64,000 nt of DNA. Origin: Punica granatum (lineage: Eukaryota > Streptophyta > Magnoliopsida > Myrtales > Lythraceae). The stretch is from contig NC_045127.1 in NCBI RefSeq assembly GCF_007655135.1, positions 40,373,538 through 40,437,537 on the forward strand. The letters are read 5' to 3'. Within the stretch, counting starts at the first letter, position 1. Each line of letters begins with the position of its first letter. Below, in pieces: positions 21,186 through 33,346 of the stretch. The position numbers and the translations under genes are program-made. The notes under the pieces are model-generated. The model worked only from the letters and a program-made list of their open reading frames with translations. It did not search any database and was not told where the DNA came from.

Positions 21186-23501
21186 ATGGAGGTCAGGGCA
21201 GCAAGGACGATGCCCGCTGATCAAAGGAGATACAGACGAGTCGGTACGGGCAGCAAGGTTTGCTCCTATTGGTTAGCAGGAAGATGTACCAAGAACGCAT
21301 GTAGGTTCCTTCACGGAGAGTTGCCCTTGCAGCAGAATGCCTATCATGGTGAAGTGAAGCCTTCCTCCCTCTTCAAGGGCGGAGGGCCGAGCAAGATCTT
21401 GAAAGGAAAAGATGGCCTTAAGCGCAAGGAACGGCTCTGCCGGCATTGGGCTTCGGGCAATTGTGTAAAGGGAGATAAGTGCCTCTATCAGCACTCGTGG
21501 TCCTGTGGTCACAGCTTCGGCTTGCTGGCGAAACTTGAAGGCCACAAGAAGGTATATATTGTTTGGCTGGTTATTTCATTCCGTGACCTCACTTTAGGAC
21601 CCTAAATATATAATGGCCTTCAGTCTTATGTCTTGAGCGTGCATTACGATTTGATCATGGTGTTTTTACTTAAAAATTATTGTGCTGTATAGAAGCTCTA
21701 AAAGCATAATTTAGTCATGGGTATTATTTATGTGGTTCTCACCATTTCTTAATTTTCTATTTCAGGGCATTGCTGGAATCGGATTTCCATCTGGATCAGA
21801 TAAACTCTCCACTGGCAGCAAAGATGAAACGGTTAAGATTTGGGACTGCCACACTGGGCAGTGTTCTGATACAGTCAGCGTGGGGAGTGAAGTTGGGTCT
21901 TTAATCTCTGAGGGTCCATGGGTGTTCGTTGGCTTGCAGAGTGCTGTTAAGGTGATATGCTATTTTAGCCTGTAGTTGGACTTTCCGTGCAATTATATTG
22001 TGTAATGATTATGCTTTCCAAATTGGAGTTCCTGCTCATAGCTTTCTTCATTTTTCAGGCGTGGAATCTCGAGTGCTGTACCGCTTTTGATCTTAAAGCT
22101 TCTTCTGGGCTAGTTTATTCCATGGCAGTTGGCAGTGACCTGCTTTTTGCTGGGTGCCAGGTAATTTGGTTGGTCGCTCTGCATTGATGATATTGTCTGA
22201 AACAGCAGTGGCTACATTGCTCGTCATTCTTATGGAAAGTTAACCGCATATCTCATGTTGATAATAGCAACCCTTAATGATTCGATGTTGCCTCATTATT
22301 TGATCTTTTTCTATTTTTATGGATTTGGATGAGTAATTAATATTTCACATAGAAGATCTGCTCTAATCAAATTGCTTTGGTTTGATTTTTCTGAGGGCCA
22401 TTGATGCTCTTTGAATATGTGCATCCTTTGATTGCCTTCTCGCATATGGTTTCATTAATGTTCTGTGATGACGTTATTAAGCACGGTGGTTGACTGTTTT
22501 GGGCTCAGAATGGTGATATTCTGGTATGGAGAGGCAGTTCACCAACAAACCCTCTCCTGCTGGTCGCAACCTTAAAAGGCCATACCCATGCAGTGCTTTC
22601 GTTGGTTGTAGGGGCCAATAGGCTGTATTCAGCCTCCATGGACCGCACTATAAGGGTAAGCCTGGCTTGAGTGCCGCCAGATCTCTTTTTGAATTTTAAG
22701 CTTTCTTCGGCTATCTCAAAAGGGATTATTGGCAGTGTCATTGGACCAGACCTGCTGGTAGATTTTCTTCAGCGACCTAATATATGGTTGATTAACTCCT
22801 TTTTCATCTGCTCCTGTTTCAGGTTTGGGACATACATACTCTAGAGTGTATCACAACACTCAAAGGGCACGCAAATGTGGTGATGTCTGTCCTTTGCTGG
22901 GATTTATCTGTTGTCTTGCTCATTGGACAGGACAATAAAAGTCTGGGCTGTGACCTCACCCGGAGGCAGGAACCTACAAGTTGTATACACGCACAATGAG
23001 GACCACGTATGTAAACTTGTCATCACTCCTACTCTTCTTTTGTCCTATAATACTGGGGATTTCTAATCTGGGATGTCTTTATTATTGACTTGTGTTTGCT
23101 CGGTGTAATAACAGGGAGTTCTTGCACTAAAAGGGATGCATGACATGGAAGGAAAACCAATGCTGCTCACTGCTTGCGATGATGACACTGTGCATCTTTA
23201 CGAGCTTCCCACGTGAGTTGACTATTTGATCTCATCATTGTCATCTCAATTACTTGAGCTCATTTGGTCTGATATGCTTTCCATTTATCTCCTCCAATTA
23301 TTTTATTGAAACTGACCATCATCCTTTCATAACTTTCTTGAAATTTAGGTTTGTTGAGAGGGCAGAATATATGCACGGCGCGAAGTTCTAGCTCTTCAAG
23401 TAGCTCCCGCAGCTGGCCTGTTCTTCACCGGTGACGAAACTGGAACATTGAATGTGTGGAAGTGGTCAGGAGAGCCAAAGCAAGCATGTTCTGATCCATG
23501 A
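21186..23501 (+). CDS. ZFWD-type protein: two CCCH zinc fingers plus WD40 repeats (7 exons, two apparent frameshifts)
   Basis: Coding exons by GT-AG sites and homology: 21186-21551, 21766-21951, 22059-22160, 22509-22655, 22823-23006, 23115-23212, 23349-23501. Residues ~27-44 form one CCCH finger (CSYWLAGRCTKNACRFLH) and residues ~83-102 a second (CRHWASGNCVKGDKCLYQH). From ~119 WD40 repeats follow (LEGHKK...KDETVKIWD, LKGHTHAVLSL...DRTIR-VWD, LKGHANVVMS, and a final GDETGTLNVWKW). This is the architecture of the plant ZFWD family: putative RNA-binding fingers with a protein-interaction propeller, molecular role poorly known. The start fits because the conserved N-terminus begins just after it. 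Two breaks occur. In exon 5 after 'VLCWD' (~22905) the expected frame resumes shifted. In exon 7 after 'FVER' (~23358) one base of a G run seems missing and the conserved end continues in another frame to the stop at 23499-23501. The gene is either a young pseudogene or carries assembly indels. Confidence 0.88.
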
Positions 23502-24243
23502 TGGTTGTCCACTGTCCAGACAAATGTTTTTAGCTTAGATTGGGACAGAACCGGTCAGGAATAGATCTAACTCTGCTCCAGGAATATTGGCCTAAGATAA
23601 GATAATTGTGGGATTCATTCTGGATCTTGAGTATCATTGTGTAAAATTTACGCTGAAGTTCTGAATGAAGTAAATTCCTCTTTCATGGAAATCCTCTTAT
23701 AAGATTTTCCTTAAGGTTTGAACCTTTCTTCGAGCCAAATCTTGGATTTATATTATAATAACTCCCGCTTTCTAATCAATCAATCGTAGGATGTCAAAGG
23801 CATATGCCAAAAATTTCATAAATATTTTGATTGTGTATAACATAGGAAGATAATTCCCTAGTCCCTTAAGAGACCAGTATTGGCCTCTTTCAACTGTTTT
23901 ACCGACATTGCCGGTTGATACTCGAAGAAGGAATTTCTGGTAATAATACAACGGATCAGGTAACTAAAAGAGAAAAAATATAGAATAAAATAAAAGTTAA
24001 CATAATGGCACGAGTATTCTTGGCTCAGGATAATATTTGCAAGAGCTATTCTTGGCTTACTGGAAATATCGCTCCGCCTACTCTTCAACCGCAGTGCAGA
24101 ACCGAGCAACTATCTCAGGTCCGCTAACTGGAAAATTTCTTGCACCTTCCACCATGGCGGTAGGCTTAGCAGTTTCTCCCTCGGCCCTCCAACGTTTTGC
24201 GAGGTGGCTCCGGGTTGGATAAGCCTTTCCATGATTACTCACC
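23502..24243. other. ZFWD 3' flank and spacer
   Basis: The first ~150 bp should be the 3' UTR; no strong AATAAA signal was recognised. 24025-24240 is GC-richer and on minus reads as a short frame with Ala/Glu-rich words, but I cannot match it to a family. Confidence 0.45.
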
Positions 24244-24493
24244 TGATAGAACAAGGACTTGCAAGAGACAGAGCAAGAGAACTGGGAAAAGTAATAGCAG
24301 CATCCTCTTGGAGATCTCTACTGCTAATCTACTGCCTCGTTAGCTTTCCTCTTCCTCCTCTTTGAAACAGATGCCTCCCTTCCTGAAAGGAAGATCGTGA
24401 AATTCTTTTTCCTTTCCGCAGGAACCAGGAGATCGGATCTAGGCCTAAGAAGAATGCTTGGCTAATAAATAACTCACTTCTTGGTCTTCAACA
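24244..24493 (-). repeat. Possible copia-type 3' LTR with adjoining purine tract
   Basis: On minus a purine tract 'gatagggggag' (24494-24504) directly precedes TGTTGAAGACC, the arrangement of a polypurine tract and LTR start. A matching CA end is possible at 24244 (plus strand TGATAGAACA). No polyprotein sequence was recognised to the right and no target duplication was found, so this is a weak call based on the PPT-TG junction. Confidence 0.35.
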
Positions 24494-24719
24494 CTCCCCC
24501 TATCAGTTGAATGGGATGTGTCTGTTTATCTATCTCTTGACTCGAAATAAAAGCAGATTTAATGGTCAGACCGATGGTAGCCTAAGGTTTCTTAAACTTA
24601 AATTCTACATGCGAGTATCTATCTGTCAAAAGATAAAACATGATTACTTAGACCATAGACTACTTAAAACACAACCACTAATTACATGGATACTAATTAG
24701 TTCAGTCGATATACAGTTT

Positions 24720-25200
24720 AGTTGCTGGCAAAGAAACCATCACAAATATAATGTCCGGCGGGTCGTCGCATTCATCTCCCAGCGATTGTGCCGGTAAAAC
24801 ATCCTTGTTCTCAACTTCAGTGCCTTCACCACCACCATTTTCCTTGCCTGAAATAGATATCATCATGGCGTCTATTGCTTTTGTGGACTATATGGAATCC
24901 TTGAAACGGAGTAGTCTTTTCCGAAATTTCCTCCAGGAGAAGCTGCAGCATGATGCAGTAAAGCTCATTTCCAACAGCGACAACGTCGCCTTTATGTCGC
25001 CATGAAACCTGAAAATTGGCAATTATTTGCTCCTCCGCCTTTGCAGATAGGTGCCCCATCTTAGACATCTCTAATTTTGATAGATTGAAACCTTAAAACC
25101 CCCTATCACGCATCTTCATCGCTTCGTCACGTGCCCGAGATAAGTCGTTCAATTCTTTGAGGCATGTATCTGACAAACACGAAATCTGGTGACTTCTCAT
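24720..25200 (-). pseudogene. Unrecognised gene fragment
   Basis: On minus, an acceptor-like 'tttgtcag' at ~25170 is followed by a frame reading CLKELNDLSRARDEAMKMRDRG, a charged coiled-coil-like segment. Further left (24860-24730) another frame reads SGKENGGGEGTEVENKDVL and DECDDPPDIIFVM, an acidic tail as seen in nuclear proteins. Stops and frame changes separate the pieces, and the alternative plus frame 24751-25005 overlaps. Composition is gene-like against AT-rich flanks. I cannot name the protein. It may be a decayed multi-exon gene or a transposon-borne fragment. Confidence 0.3.
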
Positions 25201-25319
25201 CATGAAATTAATAAACCACGACAACTAATGAGACGAAGACATTTACCATGAACTCTTGGACAAAATCTCATGTTGCCACGAAAAATCGTAGCATGATAAA
25301 GTCCCCAAGCAGCTTTCCA

Positions 25320-25321
<2 letters not shown>

Positions 25322-25353
<32 letters not shown>
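25322..25353. repeat. (TA)n microsatellite
   Basis: Perfect alternating run of about 30 bp. Confidence 0.92.
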
Positions 25354-25356
<3 letters not shown>

Positions 25357-25507
25357 GGAGGTCATAGACATCGTAACAATAAAATAAAAGTCTTAATAAC
25401 TAATAAAAGGAAACAGATAATACCATCACAAGAATCAAATATGTAATTGCTTGGTTGATACGGGAACGTGTGTCATTGTGTTACACCCTCTTCCTCATCG
25501 TCTATTA

Positions 25508-25645
25508 TTCTTTTTTTTTTCTCTTTTTGTGCATCGTACTATCCAGCAGCCCAATAAACCTCGAATATTCCAGTTCGAACCGAGTTAGCCTATTAAGAGG
25601 TAAAACTCTCTCAATCGTAGATTTTATCCATCGAATCGCTTAAAT
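25508..25645 (-). mobile_element. SINE fragment, same family as 17065-17300
   Basis: A T-run at 25508-25519 (A tail on minus) is followed by a cognate of the SINE 3' half: 'cagttcgaaccgagttagcc' and 'ctattaagaggtaaaactct' match the copy at 17065-17300 with substitutions. The B-box half is missing. Confidence 0.5.
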
Positions 25646-26995
25646 AAACCGAGATTGGTGAAGCATTTGCTGGCAAAGGCAACTTTTGTTGAGTCACTAC
25701 CAGCACAATGCACGCTGTAGACATTCAAGCTCTGGTTGGTTACTCGAAGGCCTCGTTCCAAAGCCCTAGAGTCGGGGCAAGTGATAGGCCCCTTCATGAG
25801 AGCCCACTAAGAGGCAGCGTATGTCTAATTGGAAAAAGCCCAAGGAAAAGCCCAATAACAATTAGCCCATATGGCAATATGAAGAAACCATCTCTATATC
25901 CGGAAAAAGAACCTAACGGATATATCAAGCGGTACGTGCCATAAATCAGTAAGGGTTCCCCGGTTCAGCATAGGTTTATAGAGATGTCACAAAAAGAAAA
26001 TCTATAATTAATAAAAATAGAATTTTTCATTCATTTTGTGATATAATGCCACATAATATATCTGATACACACGGTATTTTAATTTTATCCTGACAGAGTG
26101 AAAAATGGGGACAAGTACGAGAAGAATAACAAGGCCCCTTTATTTTGGAGGCAATATCAATTTCGAGTCCGAAACTCGTGCCAATACCCAAGCACCTTTT
26201 CTAATGTATAAGGTTTTTTTAATAGAAAAATATGTAAAGCCTTTCCGCTTATGACATGCATATAGTAAGAATGATACATGCAATTATGTCTTCAGTTTTA
26301 CAAAATTACTTTTTTTTTTTCTACTCGACAGTTAAATCTTAAGAATCTGTAGGCGATTGTGCTAGCATAACGCGATCGTAAAGCAATAGCGGTATAAGAA
26401 AGTGATACATAGAAATGATCAAAACTATGAGTTCGTAAAATGCCGAAAATTGAATGTGCCAACAATAGTTACTCTCATCCCTTGAACCACCTTCGCCAAT
26501 TTCATCGGTGACAATCCCTTCTGATTTTGCTCACTATATGCTTGATGGTAAAAAATAATATCACAGGGGCGATTGGTCCTACCCATGTTGTGTGCATTGC
26601 CTCGTCTCGTCTATTTCACCTATTGTTTCTTACTCAAGTCGCCATATATTTTATTATCATGTCGTTTCATTATAAGATGACTTATTAGATGTTAAAGAAA
26701 AGGACGTCACAAAGCGCAGGACTATGCAAAGTTATGTATTATCGTTGGTTTACGAAAACTAGATTTCTACTTGCACAAAGCGCAGGACTATACAATTTTT
26801 TTTTCATTTTAATTATACTTTCAACATTAACTAATGCTTCGTTTGATATTTCTAATAGAAATGCAACCCATTTTGTAATATTTGAAAATGTGTATTAAAT
26901 AAGTATTTTTTTATGATTCTTAAATTAATTAATGAAAACAAAGAAATAGAAAAAATAAAACAGAGAGAGGCAAATAGCGTTAAAGAGAGAAACAA
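25646..26995. other. AT-rich spacer without recognised genes
   Basis: The 78-codon frame at 25708-25944 resembles nothing known. An 18-bp direct repeat 'cacaaagcgcaggactat' occurs twice, at ~26708 and ~26775. Confidence 0.5.
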
Positions 26996-26999
26996 AGAC

Positions 27000-27082
27000 A
27001 TGTTTTCCTTAAGCAAGATTTCGGATTCAAATTTTGTGAATAGAAAAAAAAATCATATTGGGAGAGTTTTAAGCTAAAGAGT
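27000..27082 (+). mobile_element. SINE fragment on plus
   Basis: 'ttttccttaagcaagatttc' followed by 'ggattcaaattttgtgaata' and 'ttgggagagtttta' parallels the B-box side of the SINE at 17065-17300 in the opposite orientation. It is truncated at both ends. Confidence 0.45.
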
Positions 27083-29770
27083 TGGCAGAGAATGGCTGAA
27101 TCCTCACTTAATTAGATGAGGTGACTTTCATTGTAATATATAGTTGTGTACAATGTTCTATGTATGAAAACTATCTACACATGACTAAAATACGTAATAT
27201 ATACAAGGTAAGATTTTGATAAGATTTTGGATAATCTTCTCTATTACTCCCCTACAAGTTGAACGGGGACTTTGCCACATGAAGTTTGGACCGAATGTCC
27301 ACAAAGCGAGAAGAAGATAAGCCCTTAGTGAGTGCATTAGCTAGCTGATCATCAGAGTTAATGAAGCGAGCAGATAGTTATTTACGCATGAAACGCTTTC
27401 GCACAAAGTGATAGTCAATCTCAATGTGCTTGGTCCGAACATGAAAGATAGGATTTGCCGTAAGATAAATCACAGAAATATTGTCACACCAAAGAGTCGA
27501 AGGGTGACGCTGCGAAATCCCGAGTTCCCGAAGTAGAGATTGGAGCCATAGAATCTCAGCAATGGTAGTGGCAGTGGCAATGCTCTTGTACTCAGACTCA
27601 GTACTCGATTAGGCAACTGTTCTCTGCTTTTTGGAGCTCCTAGAGACGGGATTAAAACCAAGAAAAACAATAAAGCCATTGACAGAGTGACGATCATCAG
27701 GGTTACCGGCCTAATCAACGTCAAAGAAACCATGAATAGATGATATAGAGCCTAGGCGAATATGAAGACCGTAGGTAATTGTACCCTTGAGATATCATAG
27801 GATACGTTTAACCGCCATCTAGTGAACAATAGTTGGACAATGCATGAACTGATAGACTTGATTTACCGCATAGGCAATGTCAAGTCTAGTGAGTGAGAGA
27901 TACTAGAGACTACCGACCACACTCCTATAGAGAAAAGGATCCTGAAATAGATCCCCATCATGAAGAGAATGCCAAGGATCCTAATAAAACTGGAGAGCTA
28001 ATAGGCTTGCACTCCAGCATAGAAGTATGAGTTAGGATATCGTGAATGTACTTGAACTGTGTGAGGTAGAGTCCAGTACCATCAGTGCGAGCCTCCATCC
28101 CAAGAAAGAAGTGAAGAGGACCGAGGTCCTTCATAGCAAATTCCTGTTGTAAGGCAGTAATAATGGAATGAAATGGTGCACCTGGGGTTCCCGTCAAGAT
28201 GATATCATCAACATAGATAAGAAGATAGACAAGATAACTAGGTGCCCGAAGAATGAATAACGAGGGATCAGCTTTGGAATCTAAAAACCCAAGTCTCTGA
28301 AGATAAGTATTGAGACGCTAGAACTAGGCTCGTAGAGAGATCGGCAGAATCGACAAACATAATCAGGACGAGAAGCATCGATGAAGCCAGGAGGTTAAGA
28401 CATATAAATCTCCTTAGTAAGATGTTCATGAAGAAATGCATTATTCATGTCCAGTTGTCGAATCGGCCACTGGTAAGAGACAACAATAGATAGAATTGTC
28501 CTAATGGTAACCGACTTGATGACTGGACTAAACGTCTTTGAATAGTTGACTCATTCTCTCTAATTAAAACCTTTTTGCCGCCAATCGAGACTTATAGCGA
28601 TCAATGGTGCCATCGGCCTTCTGTTTAATGCGATAAACCCATTTGCAGCCAATCATATTCTGCGTAGGAGATGGTGGGACAAGATCCCAAGTATGATTCT
28701 GAAGTAATGCCAGATATTCCTCCTCCATTGTTGCCTGACAAGTTGAGTGTTTATGAGCTTGTGCAAAGGTCTGAGGTTCTTGCAAAGCAACGGAAACAGA
28801 GAAAGCAGAAGGATGGCGAGATATGGTGAACCGAGGATGAGGTAGAGTACCATCCTTAGACCATGTCGTCATCCTGTGAGTGTTCTGAGTAGCAGGTGCA
28901 ACATCATTAACCATAGCATCCTCAACTGGAACTTCAGACTCAGTGGACTGGTCATGAATCTCAGGAGCAGGAATATGCAACTCAATAGGTAGGGTGGCAG
29001 GACTATTAGGCTCATGAAATGGCATAGAAACAGACGAAAGAATGGGAATATAAGTGGAAGTGTTACTTGAAGAGGAGGGAATAGACATACCAATAGCAAG
29101 TGCGGGGCCAGAAAATGACCAACTAGCATCCATCGAGATAGGCCCACCTGTCTTGAAAGGAAAGGAACGCTCATCGAAAACAACTTGAGTGGATAGGAAG
29201 ATGCGACTAGTGATAGGATTCAGACATCGATATCCCTGATAATGGTAAGGATATCTAAGGAAGACACAAGGTTGAGATTGAGGTTCTAACTTATGGCATG
29301 TATAAGGTCGTAAATAAAGATAGCAGAGACACCCAAACACCCGTAAATTAGAGTAATCAGGTGGACTACCATGAAGTACCTCGAAAGGAGATTTGAAACC
29401 AAGGGATTTTGTAGGTAACCTGTTAATAAGGTATATTGATGTTTCGAAGGCAAAATCCTAAAATTTCAGTGGAATGGAAGAGTGAGAAAGTAATATGAGT
29501 CACATGTCAACGATGTGACGGTGTTTGCGTTTAGTAGAGCCGTTCTGTCGAGGAACATGAAGACATGAGATACGGTGGAAGATACCATTGTTTTATAATT
29601 CAGACTGGAAATCTATAAAGATAAACTTTTTTGCACCATCTAATTGAAAATACTTGATTCGACATCCATGGAAATTCTCAATTTGAAGACGAAATGCTCA
29701 AAAAACACTAAGTACATCAGATCGAGATATAAGAACGTAAAACCAGGAGTATCTACTATAATCATCGAGC
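27083..29770 (-). mobile_element. 5'-truncated Ty1/copia retrotransposon
   Basis: On minus the order is integrase core, integrase C-terminus, reverse transcriptase, RNase H, a purine tract 'gtaggggagtaatag' (~27243-27257), then LTR-like sequence to about 27083. Domain order integrase before RT identifies Ty1/copia. Sequence similarity stops at 29770 inside the integrase core, so gag, protease, PBS and 5' LTR are missing. Stops and frameshifts throughout show that it is dead. Confidence 0.9.
27262..29770 (-). pseudogene. Copia integrase-RT-RNase H remnant
   Basis: Integrase core words from 29770: 'DDYSRYSWFYVL', 'RIKYFQLDGAK', then 'VFGCLCYLYLRPY' and 'RCLNPITSRIFLSTQVVFDE' (29340 leftward). 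RT starts at ~28700 with 'GCKWVYRIKQKADGTIDRYK' and keeps an intact YVDD box at ~28202-28213. It continues with 'FAMKDLGPLHFFLGME'. RNase H words follow: '[13 protein letters not shown]', '[14 protein letters not shown]', ending 'ALTKGLSSSRFVDIRSKL' near 27290. The long open stretch 29340-28564 spans the variable linker. Stops near 28563, 28402 and 27610, among others, break the frame. Confidence 0.9.
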
Positions 29771-29779
29771 TGGATTAGT

Positions 29780-32299
29780 CACGACTCAATTTGATTTTTT
29801 TCGGTAATGTTAAATCTTTTTTCGATAAGGATTCAATTGAATTTTTAAATATTATGATGCACCCCGAAAAAGAAAATTACCAAAAGGAAATTATGTTTCT
29901 TTTCAATTTCCTTCCAACTTAGGTAGTTTGAATTTATAATACTTATTTTTACAATGAGCATAATTTGGAGAAGGAAAATTTTATCACTACTTTTCTTCTT
30001 CCTTTGCAACGGCACAATAATCATGCAGGTACACGCGATTTTATAAACTTTGTTTTTTCAATTATCTTCCACATATAAATATAATATGCACCGTATCCTT
30101 TTAATTCTTTATAATATGAATCTTATTTTGTCTTTCAAAAATGGGGTTATTATATTGTGTTCATTGAAATATTTTTCTTAATTGAAATCAATTAATTAAC
30201 AAAATCAAATTAAAAAAAAGAGAGAAAAGACCACGTCATTAGAAAGAGGAAAAGAAAAATAGGAAGAGAGTGTATAAAAAGGAAGAGAGAGAATGATACA
30301 GTGGTGAATCAAAAAAAGTATAATGAACTTCCTTTCAATTTAGTGATTACCTAATTTTTAATGTTATTTTATTATAAGACAATATTGAAAATAAGGTAAT
30401 ATGATGGGTAAAAGTAGTGGCAATATTACCGTTCCTCTATGCAATTTTTGAACTCTTGTGTTCAATTGCGAATAATTAGACGAATTGATAATTTGCTTAA
30501 ACATTGATCCCGTCAGCGTAACACCATAAAAAATCTAGTATAGTTTATAGAAGTCAGGGTCCCCTAAGCTTAAGTAAAGAGCGGACTTCTAGCAAATGTT
30601 TTGACACTAATGCATAGAGAGGGTTTGAACTTAGGACACAAGGGATACCAAACTAGTTGGATTAAATTTGGAACCATTAGACCACCACTTTGATATAGCG
30701 CAGTGACGTACGCTCTCAACTGATAATAAATGTTTCAGATTCGATACCTAGTGGGCTATCAATGCCTCTATATTAGATATTATTATTTCTATTTCACTGT
30801 ATTAGGTCCGTGAATCTCTCTTGTAAAAAAAAAATGAAGAAGATGCAATATTGCATAAACCTTTGAAAAATTACTCATCAACAGAAATCAGTGAATCTTC
30901 TTGCTTAACAGAGTTGAAGCATCATGAGAAAGAGAGTCCTTACAGTTGTTGGAATGATCGAACAGTAATAGACAATCTACCAGGAAAAGTGATACTAATT
31001 AGGTTGCAGGTTAAAAGTAGCTGAAGAAAAAGCTTTACTGCAGACGAGGCCAGAGTTTCAAAGCAAGATAAGGCACAGAAGCAGCATGAGATTACCAAAC
31101 AACTATCAAATTGGCAATTGGAACATGAGCTAAACCGGATCCCAACCTAAAAAGGAAGAGCTCTAGATATTGCCGCTCTCAAGCTTCTACATTTTGAAAA
31201 AATCTTAAGGGTGGTACTACCATGGTTGGTAGTAAAAATAATCGTTAGATTTCCTTAGCTAAGATCCTAACTGTATACGTGCCTAGATTTTTATATCTTA
31301 AGATTTACTCCTTATAATTTGACTGTTAATATTTTTGTACACGCATCTTCTCGCCAACGCTCAATCTCACTCGTGGACTAGCCATATTCACTTTGATATT
31401 AAATCGAACCCATAATATATCGGTTCAATCAAATAAAGAACAATTTAATTACATAAAAGAAAAATAATAATAAAAATACTATACACATACTAAAAATCAT
31501 CTTCATTTCGTATACTCCCAATTGACCAAGAGCTAAATCCCCCGAATTGAGATAAAAATTCAATCTCATAAAATCCCTAAAATTGAAATAACATTCAATC
31601 TCATCGACTTCCCTCCCCATGACATCGGTCGAACTTTTACTTTAATATTTTCAACAACGGATCTTTTTGACGATGCTATGTCACACCCGAGATAAATCGA
31701 TCTGGTTCATATCATTTCCAAACCAATCCAGAGCCTGTCATTTAAACCTGGAAAAAAAATACGATTCTCAAAATTAAAAGAATTAAAATCAAAACAAATT
31801 AATTAAGGTGAGTTCATTTTGGGGAAATGGGTCTCCTCTAGTGATGGACTGGCTGTTGTCACTCTAAGAATGGGTTCGACGGCTCCGATTAGAGAGAGAG
31901 AGAGGAGCTTGGCAATCAAATAATTTGATCCCCATGAGATGCTCGAATTCTTTAGAAGGAGAACACAGCCCCGAAATGACTTCAGCTCCAATCAGAAGTA
32001 TTAGAAATTAAACATATTTGAGAGGGATGCGGGCACCCACGCAATAAACAAACCTGGAGCCGCTGCTTCCTCGATAAAACGTCGAGTCTCTCACTGATAG
32101 CCAATCACATAGTGGGGTCGGTTCGTTTTGGAAATAATACGAACAAGAATATGATTTAGTTTGGTCGAAACAATGCGTGGTAGAAAAGATAAAAATTTAA
32201 ATTGTAGGTAGGGAATTTTCAATTTATAAAATGGAGCCATGTGGTTCAGATTTTATTGATGGAAATCTAACGGTTGAAATAGAAAACAACTACCATAGT
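29780..32299. other. AT-rich spacer between copia remnant and Tat/Ogre 3' LTR
   Basis: No coding sequence recognised. Contains a SINE candidate at ~30676-30830. The five bases before the LTR are ATAGT (32295-32299); the partner duplication would lie outside the window. Confidence 0.5.
30676..30830 (+). mobile_element. SINE candidate
   Basis: 'tagcgcagtgacgtacgctc' resembles a Pol III A-box region of a tRNA-derived SINE, 'agattcgatacc' a B box ~35 bp later. The 3' end is 'ctctcttgtaaaaaaaaaa'. It differs from the 17065-17300 family. Confidence 0.5.
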
Positions 32300-33242
32300 T
32301 GTGCGGACCCGAATTTCGATCGCGTCAGGGCCCGCAGGCATGCGCTATGACCCGATTTGGGAGTGTCCACTTTCTCGAGGATGCGTGATGGACACGCGTG
32401 AGAAGGAGTCGCCACTTGCCTATTTACAATCCGAAGGTCGAGAGCCGGTAAATTGACCAGGTCTAGAAGTATATGATACACCTAATTTGCCAAGGCAATG
32501 GTCATGTAGAACCGGAGATTCCGGATTCAAGGGCTCTATTACGTGTGGGCTTATATCCCGCACGCCCTTTTAGTACTCTGTTTGCTCGGGGCTTACCGTA
32601 TTTTATTTATTTACCGCATGAATTAAGTTATACTATTCTCGCCCGTTTTGACACCGTAAATTAGATGAAACAATCGATTCGAGTCAAGAACCCGAGAGAA
32701 GAGTAAGCTTGCGCGTCGAGGAATTGGTTCACTATCCTTACGCTACGGTTCATCGGACCGTGGTGGTCGACGCTCCCCGCGAACCGAAACCGCGAAGCAT
32801 TCATAAATCGATTCGATCGGTTCGGCACTTGGACCGTTCACTCACCGACCGGGGATCCTTACATTAAATGAATGAATATACAAATAAAATGTCCTTACAA
32901 TGTGCTCTCGAATAATTACAGAATACAAAAGAATATAGTACATTAATCCCGGTCGGCTCGCGTTAGGTCAAATATTCCTCTCCAAATCACCATGAGATTT
33001 CGAACGACCGACAAATAAATTAAGGCATCCCGGCCTCAAAGAGCTAGGGGTCGAGTCCAGCCGGACCGACATATAACAAATAAGTTAATCGACTCTCAAG
33101 ACGGCTGCGAGACCGGTCGAGCTCCCGGCGATTGTCTAACCGCGATTCACGCACCCGTTCAAAGTCGTCTTCCACATAGACATTACTCGGAGTAAGGTAG
33201 TGACTCGGAGCTAGACCCCATTTCGTACTCGGGTTGCGTGCA

Positions 33243-33346
33243 CTCAATGTGTATAGGGGCGTTGAATCCCGTGATCGATGGTTGGGACATTGGACTCAAT
33301 GTGTATAGGGGCGTTGAATCCCGTGATCGATGGTTGGGACATTGGA
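33243..33346. repeat. Perfect 52-bp tandem duplication within the 3' LTR
   Basis: The unit starting 'ctcaatgtgtataggggcgt' occurs twice back to back without a mismatch. The 5' LTR has one copy (~60465-60518). Confidence 0.9.
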
